Origin: Plazaster borealis
Lineage: Eukaryota; Echinodermata; Asteroidea; Forcipulatida; Labidiasteridae
Direction: 5' to 3'
DNA: 64,000 bases
NCBI GenBank assembly: GCA_021014325.1
Contig: CM037457.1
Span: forward strand, 12,945,087 to 13,009,086
Each line of letters opens with the position of its first letter. Within the stretch, counting starts at the first letter, position 1. The position numbers and the translations under genes were made by a program. The notes under the pieces are model-generated. The model did not search any database. It saw only the letters and a list, made by a program, of their open reading frames with translations, and had not been told where the DNA came from. Positions 57,112 to 64,000 of the stretch are shown here, piece after piece.

Positions 57112-58461
57112 GTCATTAAGGTGATCATCTTATATTTTCTGATAATTATTTGGGTATTTTTACAGATGCCACAACAATTGATTTGTCTTTTCTTTGTCTT
57201 TCGAGTCATTGTGACGACTGCTCTGATGTAGTAATCCTCCGTCAACACGGATCATGAAGATTGAAGTGACGTCTTGGATCAAGGAGACTGACATCCAAGT
57301 ATCTACATCTCCAGACCACCAGGTTCACTTGTGGAATTTGAAGGTCAGCTTTATTCTTTTGAGTTGAACATAACTTTGAAGAGGTTTAATCTTCATTTGC
57401 AAGTGAAATGTTGTGCATGAGTTGTCATGCCAAAACATTCTTCATAACCTTTTGGAGATGTCACAAATGGCCCAATGCTAGATATAATAGAGTTTAATTA
57501 AGACATATCACCAGGGTCACCAATCGAATTCAAAGGTGAGGTTTTTTTCTGTGGAGTTGTACCTTGAAGAGTTTTACCTCCATGTACATGAACTGTCACA
57601 AACCATTGTTCCTAGCAAGTTGATCATCAATTAATTAATATTTGCAGTGATGCAGTAATCTGCTGTCTTCACTTTCCAGACACTTGTGTGAGGAATGGCT
57701 ATGGAGTGGTCAGTGAACTGCCTGGAATTCTTTTTCGCCACAAACCATGAAGGTAAAGATTTCAGGGCATGAAGAGCACTTGCAACTACTGGTCACCGGC
57801 ATTTACCAGGTAAGAAGCAAGATATCTTGCAAACCTTGAGGACCTAATATCAAAACCGTCACTCAAAAAGTGACTGATGCTGTCTGATTTTGTTTTTGAT
57901 GGGGTAACGCAGGGTTAATCATCATTCACAACTTAATAATTTTGTACTCTGTCATCACACTTGAGCCTTTTTCAGTGAAGTTTCACATAAATAATTGTCC
58001 ATCCTCATTCAGGCTGGAAGTTTCATAATAAAGTGAAATGATTTGTTGTATCCAGAAGGAGAGTTCATTGAGTGTTTATAAACTTCCTAATAATAATCAA
58101 TCAATAAGTGTTCTGAAGTATAACGATTTCCCTCAATTTGCAGGTTATGATGAATCGCTTGGATGTATTTTACTGTAATCATTCAACATGGACCATCAAG
58201 ATTGAAGTGACATCGCGGGACAATGAGAATGACATCATGCCTTGAGGAGAATTTTGACATCTTCAATCACTATCATCACAAATGGAATTTGAAGATAAGA
58301 TCTGTTTTTGAATGATTATTTATTTTATGAGGTACATGTAAATATTTTGTGTGTCACACATGCGGTAAGAAGCAATTCACTAGAAAGTACTTAAAATGGA
58401 GCTAAAACCTTACAAATTAGCACAAGAACAGCAGCTTGGAATGGCCAACCAAGTATAGCCT

Positions 58462-58492
<31 letters not shown>

Positions 58493-60115
58493 AATAAAAT
58501 TAAACAAATTCATAAAAAAAATTTAAAACAAAAATAAATAAAAAATAAATACATGAACAAATAAATACATTGCAAGACAAGTTCTCACAAAGAACAAATA
58601 TCTACACAGCAAAGTATGGTGTTACCGCAAGCCAAATATACATCAACTTTAACCTCCCGAGTTCCGAAATCTAACCCTAAACCTAACCCTAACCCTAACC
58701 CTAACCCTAACCCTAACTCTAACTCTAACACTAACACTAACACTAACTCTAACACTAACCGTAACTCTAACCCTAACACTAACCCTAACCCTAACCCTAA
58801 CCCGGGGTGAGTGGCTAAGGGGGTGATAATCTGGTTGGCTTATTCTTGGAAAGGACTTTTCGGGGGCAATCTGAGAGAGGACGGTAGTATGCCTATAACG
58901 TGGCTGGCGTTCAACATGTGGTTCGCTGCAGTCATTGCATAGGCAACAAGCTTCTGTCTATAACTTTGCTTACCGCTGATGAGTCCAGACCAAAGATTTG
59001 GTCAGCTGGGGAGGATCCTTTGATGTCATTTACTCTTTTGCAGTCTTTGATGAATGGAATGTAGGAGACCAATTAAGAACCAACTCCGCAGCAGTGAAGT
59101 TAATAATGAGAAGTCCCTCGGAAAGGCAGTATTTCACGGTGTTTGAGTACTTGTGAACAAGGTTTTTTAGTTATAAACGTTCATGACATGTACCTGGTGT
59201 TGAATTGTATTTAATTATGTGTGTTTTTAGTTCTATTTGATGTTATTTAGATTTGCTTTTTGATGACCGACTGTCATCGCTTTACAAAGGTTTTGTCCAA
59301 CTCGTTTTATACAAGTATTTATTCTTTAAAGTTGAACATAACCTTGAGGAGGTTTATCTTCGTTTACAAGTGAAATGTTTTGCATGAGTTGTCATGCCAA
59401 AACCATTCTTCAAAACATTTTTGATTCACATCAAATATGTGAACTCCGGCCATTCTTGAAAAAGCTCTTGATAACTTCAAAAAGCAGGAAATGTTTCATT
59501 GTTAGAATAAGTTGCCCTTTAAATGTCACTATTCTGATCTGCATTTTTAATACAGATTGACGCTATCAGTGGGAAACTATGAATACCTTTGTTTTCAACC
59601 CTCCAAATTCCTTGTTTAATAACCTTTTTGGAGATGTTTTTGTTTGCTAAAGTAATTTGATAAAAACCAAAAATGGGTGCACAGATTTATAATCACACAT
59701 GTGCATCAACAAATTCTGCCCTTGCAATTAACTTTTAATCCTAGGACATGCTAAACATTGAGATTTCAGTGAGCATAATTCATGTTGAGCATTCTGTTAT
59801 CCAAAATGTGTGGTTGTTATGAAGTTGGTGGCGATGGAAATAATGTGATCTTATTTTATTTTGTAATATAATACAGGTACTTCTGATGAACTGCACGACT
59901 GTAAAAACACCAGCATTAAGTGTCTCTAGGTATGAGTAGATTCTTATCACTTAAAGGTACTGGACACGTTTGGAAATTGTCAAAGACCAGTATTCTCACT
60001 TGTTGTATCCCAATATGCATAAAATAACAAACCTGTGTTTCACTTTTGTTTTATACAAGTAGTTTTTAACTGATGAGAAGCGTTGTTCCCCTTGGAAGAC
60101 TTTATTCAAAGCTAT
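57112..60115 (+). repeat. Large tandem array, unit 2 (3004 bp)
   Basis: Collinear with unit 1 without the SINE. It has an identical telomere-like array at 58671-58803 and shares small variants with unit 3 (gactgctctgatg, tatccagaagg, cataaccttttggag). Confidence 0.9.
58671..58803 (-). repeat. Interstitial telomere-like array 2
   Basis: Same length and same order of variant hexamers as 55670-55802, offset by exactly 3001 bp. It arose by segmental duplication, not independent telomerase addition. Confidence 0.9.
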
Positions 60116-61871
60116 GTCATTAAGGTGATCATCTTATATTTTCTGATAATTATTTGGGTATTTTTACAGATGCCACAACAATTGATTTGTCTTTTCTTTG
60201 TCTTTCGAGTCATTGTGATGACTGCTCTGATGTAGTAATCCGCCGTCAACACGGATCATGAAGATTGAAGTGACGTCTTGGATCAAGGAGACTGACATCC
60301 AAGTATCTACATCTCCAGACCACCAGGTTCACTTGTGGAATTTGAAGGTCAGCTTTATTCTTTTGAGTTGAACATAACTTTGAAGAGGTTTAATCTTCAT
60401 TTGCAAGTGAAATGTTGTGCATGAGTTGTCATGCCAAAACATTCTTCATAACCTTTTGGAGATGTCACAAATGGCCCAATGCTAGATATAATAGAGTTTA
60501 ATTAAGACATATCACCAGGGTCACCAATCGAATTCAAAGGTGAGGTTTTTTTCTGTGGAGTTGTACCTTGAAGAGTTTTACCTCCATGTACATGAACTGT
60601 CACAAACCATTGTTCCTAGCAAGTTGATCATCAATTAATTAATATTTGCAGTGATGCAGTAATCTGCTGTCTTCACTTTCCAGACACTTGTGTGAGGAAT
60701 GGCTATGGAGTGGTCAGTGAACTGCCTGGAATTCTTTTTCGCCACAAACCATGAAGGTAAAGATTTCAGGGCATGAAGAGCACTTGCAACTACTGGTCAC
60801 CGGCATTTACCAGGTAAGAAGCAAGATATCTTGCAAACCTTGAGGACCTAATATCAAAACCGTCACTCAAAAAGTGACTGATGCTGTCTGATTTTGTTTT
60901 TGATGGGGTAACGCAGGGTTAATCATCATTCACAACTTAATAATTTTGTACTCTGTCATCACACTTGAGCCTTTTTCAGTGAAGTTTCACATAAATAATT
61001 GTCCATCCTCATTCAGGCTGGAAGTTTCATAATAAAGTGAAATGATTTGTTGTATCCAGAAGGAGAGTTCATTGAGTGATTATAAACTTCCTAATAATAA
61101 TCAATCAATAAGTGTTCTGAAGTATAACGATTTCCCTCAATTTGCTCTTCAAAGGTTTGCTCAATTTGCAGGTTATGATGAATCGCTTGGATGTATTTTA
61201 CTGTAATCATTCAACATGGACCATCAAGATTGAAGTGACATCGCGGGACAATGAGAATGACATCATGCCTTGAGGAGAATTTTGACATCTTCAATCACTA
61301 TCGTCACAAATGGAATTTGAAGATAAGATCTGTTTTTGAATTATTATTTATTTTATGAGGTACATGTAAATATTTTGTGTGTCACACATGCGGTAAGAAG
61401 CAATTCACTAGAAAGTACTTAAAATGGAGCTAAAACCTTACAAATTAGCACAAGAAGAGCAGCTTGGAATGGCCAACCAAGTATAGCCTATAAATTATAA
61501 ATATATATATATATATAATAACACATTGAGATTTCAGTGAGCATAATTCATGTTGAGCATTCTGTTATCCAAAATGTGTGGTTGTTGCGATGGAAATAAT
61601 GTGATCTTATTTTATTTTGTAATATAATGCAGGTACTTCTGATGAACTGCACGACTGTAAAAACACCAGCATTAAGTGTCTCTAGGTATGAGTAGATTCT
61701 TATCACTTAAAGGTACTGGACACGTTTGGAAATTGTCAAAGACCAGTATTCTCACTTGTTTTATCCCAATATGCATAAAATAACAAACCTGTGTTTCACT
61801 TTTGTTTTATACAAGTATTTTTTAACTGATGAGAAGCGTTGTTCCCCTTGGAAGACTTTATTCAAAGCTTT
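60116..61871 (+). repeat. Large tandem array, unit 3 (1756 bp, deleted)
   Basis: Lacks about 1.25 kb relative to unit 2: the TA tract near 61500 joins directly to cacattgagatttcagtgag, removing the telomere-like array. It carries a private 23-bp duplication (caatttgctcttcaaaggtt) near 61137-61170. Confidence 0.9.
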
Positions 61872-63604
61872 GTCATTAAGGTGATCATCTTATATTTTCT
61901 GATAATTATTTGGGTATTTTTACAGATGCCACAACAATTGATTTGTCTTTTCTTTGTCTTTCGAGTCATTGTGACGACTGCTTTGATGTAGTAATCCGCC
62001 GTCAACACGGATCATGAAGATTGAGGTGACGTCTTGGATCAAGGAGACTGACATCCAAGTATCTACATCTCCAGACCACCAGGTTCACTTGTGGAATTTG
62101 AAGGTCAGCTTTATTCTTTTGAGTTGAACATAACTTTGAAGAGGTTTAATCTTCATTTACAAGTGAAATGTTGTGCATGAGTTGTCATGCCAAAACATTC
62201 TTCATAACCTTTTTGGAGATGTCACAAATGGCCCAATGCTAGATATAATAGAGTTTAATTAAGACATATCACCAGGGTCACCAATCGAATTCAAAGGTGA
62301 GGTTTTTTTCTGTGGAGTTGTACCTTGAAGAGTTTTACCTCCATGTACATGAACTGTCACAAACCGTTGTTCCTAGCAAGTTGATCATCAATTAATTAAT
62401 ATTTGCAGTGATGCAGTAATCTGCTGTCTTCACTTTCCAGACACTTGTGTGAGGAATGGCTATGGAGTGGTCAGTGAACTGCCTGGAATTCTTTTTCGCC
62501 ACAAACCATGAAGGTAAAGATTTCAGGGCATGAAGAGCACTTGCAACTACTGGTCACCGGCATTTACCAGGTAAGAAGCAAGATATCTTGCAAACCTTGA
62601 GGACCTAATATCAAAACCGTCACTCAAAAAGTGACTGATGCTGTCTGATTTTGTTTTTGATGGGGTAACGCAGGGTTAATCATCATTCACAACTTAATAA
62701 TTTTGTACTCTGTCATCACACTTGAGCCTTTTTCAGTGAAGTTTCACATAAATAATTGTCCATCCTCATTCAGGCTGGAAGTTTCATAATAAAGTGAAAT
62801 GATTTGTTGTATGCAGAAGGAGAGTTCATTGAGTGATTATAAACTTCCTAATAATAATCAATCAATAAGTGTTCTGAAGTATAACGATTTCCCTCAATTT
62901 GCAGGTTATGATGAATCGCTTGGATGTATTTTACTGTAATCATTCAACATGGACCATCAAGATTGAAGTGACATCGCGGGACAATGAGAATGACATCATG
63001 CCTTGAGGAGAATTTTGACATCTTCAATCACTATCATCACAAATGGAATTTGAAGATAAGATCTGTTTTTGAATTATTATTTATTTTATGAGGTACATGT
63101 AAATATTTTGTGTGTCACACATGCGGTAAGAAGCAATTCACTAGAAAGTACTTAAAATGGAGCTAAAACCTTACAAATTAGCACAAGAAGAGCAGCTTGG
63201 AATGGCCAACCAAGTATAGCCTATAAATTATAAATATATATATATATATAATAACACATTGAGATTTCAGTGAGCATAATTCATGTTGAGCATTCTGTTA
63301 TCCAAAATGTGTGGTTGTTGCGATGGAAATAATGTGATCTTATTTTATTTTGTAATATAATGCAGGTACTTCTGATGAACTGCACGACTGTAAAAACACC
63401 AGCATTAAGTGTCTCTAGGTATGAGTAGATTCTTATCACTTAAAGGTACTGGACACGTTTGGAAATTGTCAAAGACCAGTATTCTCACTTGTTGTATCCC
63501 AATATGCATAAAATAACAAACCTGTGTTTCACTTTTGTTTTATACAAGTATTTTTTAACTGATGAGAAGCGTTGTTCCCCTTGGAAGACTTTATTCAAAG
63601 CTTT
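61872..63604 (+). repeat. Large tandem array, unit 4 (1733 bp, deleted)
   Basis: Has the same deletion junction as unit 3 but lacks the 23-bp duplication. It shares several small variants with unit 1 (gactgctttgatg, tatgcagaagg, catttacaagtg). Confidence 0.9.
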
Positions 63605-64000
63605 GTCATTAAGGTGATCATCTTATATTTTCTGATAATTATTTGGGTATTTTTACAGATGCCACAACAATTGATTTGTCTTTCGAGTCTTTGTCTTTCG
63701 AGTCATTGTGACGACTGCTTTGATGTAGTAATCCGCCGTCAACACGGATCATGAAGATTGAAGTGACGTCTTGGATCAAGGAGACTGACATCCAAGTATC
63801 TACATCTCCAGACCACCAGGTTCACTTGTGGAATTTGAAGGTCAGCTTTATTCTTTTGAGTTGAACATAACTTTGAAGAGGTTTAATCTTCATTTGCAAG
63901 TGAAATGTTGTGCATGAGTTGTCATGCCAAAACATTCTTCATAACCTTTTTGGAGATGTCACAAATGGCCCAATGCTAGATATAATAGAGTTTAATTAAG
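63605..64000 (+). repeat. Large tandem array, unit 5 (cut by window edge)
   Basis: Starts gtcattaaggtgatcatctt and is collinear to the end of the window. It has a private change, tttcgagtctttgtctttcg (a duplicated tctttcgagtc), at about 63680. The array continues beyond the window. Confidence 0.9.

Overview
This window is animal nuclear DNA. Genes are split by GT-AG introns, tRNA-derived SINEs and TTAA-flanked MITEs are frequent, and there are minisatellites and TTAGGG-type interstitial arrays. The dispersed repeats (the TTAA element with the 'acacgtttggtaatt' end, and the tRNA-Leu/Ser-like SINE) resemble what I recall from echinoderm, especially sea star, genomes. I therefore suggest an echinoderm; this rests on recollection, not on a search.

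3.1-36.9 kb: one complete gene on the + strand, the CYFIP (Sra-1, cytoplasmic FMR1-interacting protein) orthologue. I placed 27 coding exons by homology and GT-AG splice sites. The phases join without conflict and sum to 3765 nt, or 1254 residues plus a stop; the human proteins have about 1253. CYFIP is the Rac1-binding subunit of the WAVE regulatory complex, which activates Arp2/3 actin nucleation. Introns are packed with repeats: three SINE families, two LINE pieces, several inverted-repeat elements, and nested insertions that give relative ages.

36.9-45.8 kb: CYFIP 3' UTR followed by a TE-rich intergenic stretch. It holds two hAT-like non-autonomous elements with 8-bp target duplications, one carrying a large internal palindrome, and a degenerate ~170-bp tandem array.

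45.8-50.6 kb: a candidate small gene that I do not recognise. It has a promoter-like 5' exon (E2F-like and YY1-like motifs, donor GTAAGC) and three coding exons whose phases join to a 97-residue single-pass membrane protein. Its introns hold a 25-bp minisatellite and four TTAA-type MITEs, one nested inside another element.

51.9-54.0 kb: a 48-bp minisatellite (16 codons per unit, with a short palindrome in each unit) that has higher-order periods of 279 and 135 bp. 54.0-64.0 kb: a tandem array of four complete units and one cut by the window edge (3137, 3004, 1756, 1733 bp). Two units carry identical 133-bp telomere-like arrays; the next two share one ~1.25 kb deletion. Each unit has conserved splice-site-like blocks and internally duplicated modules, so it may be an amplified, decayed gene fragment or a non-coding transcription unit. 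The array runs off the right edge.
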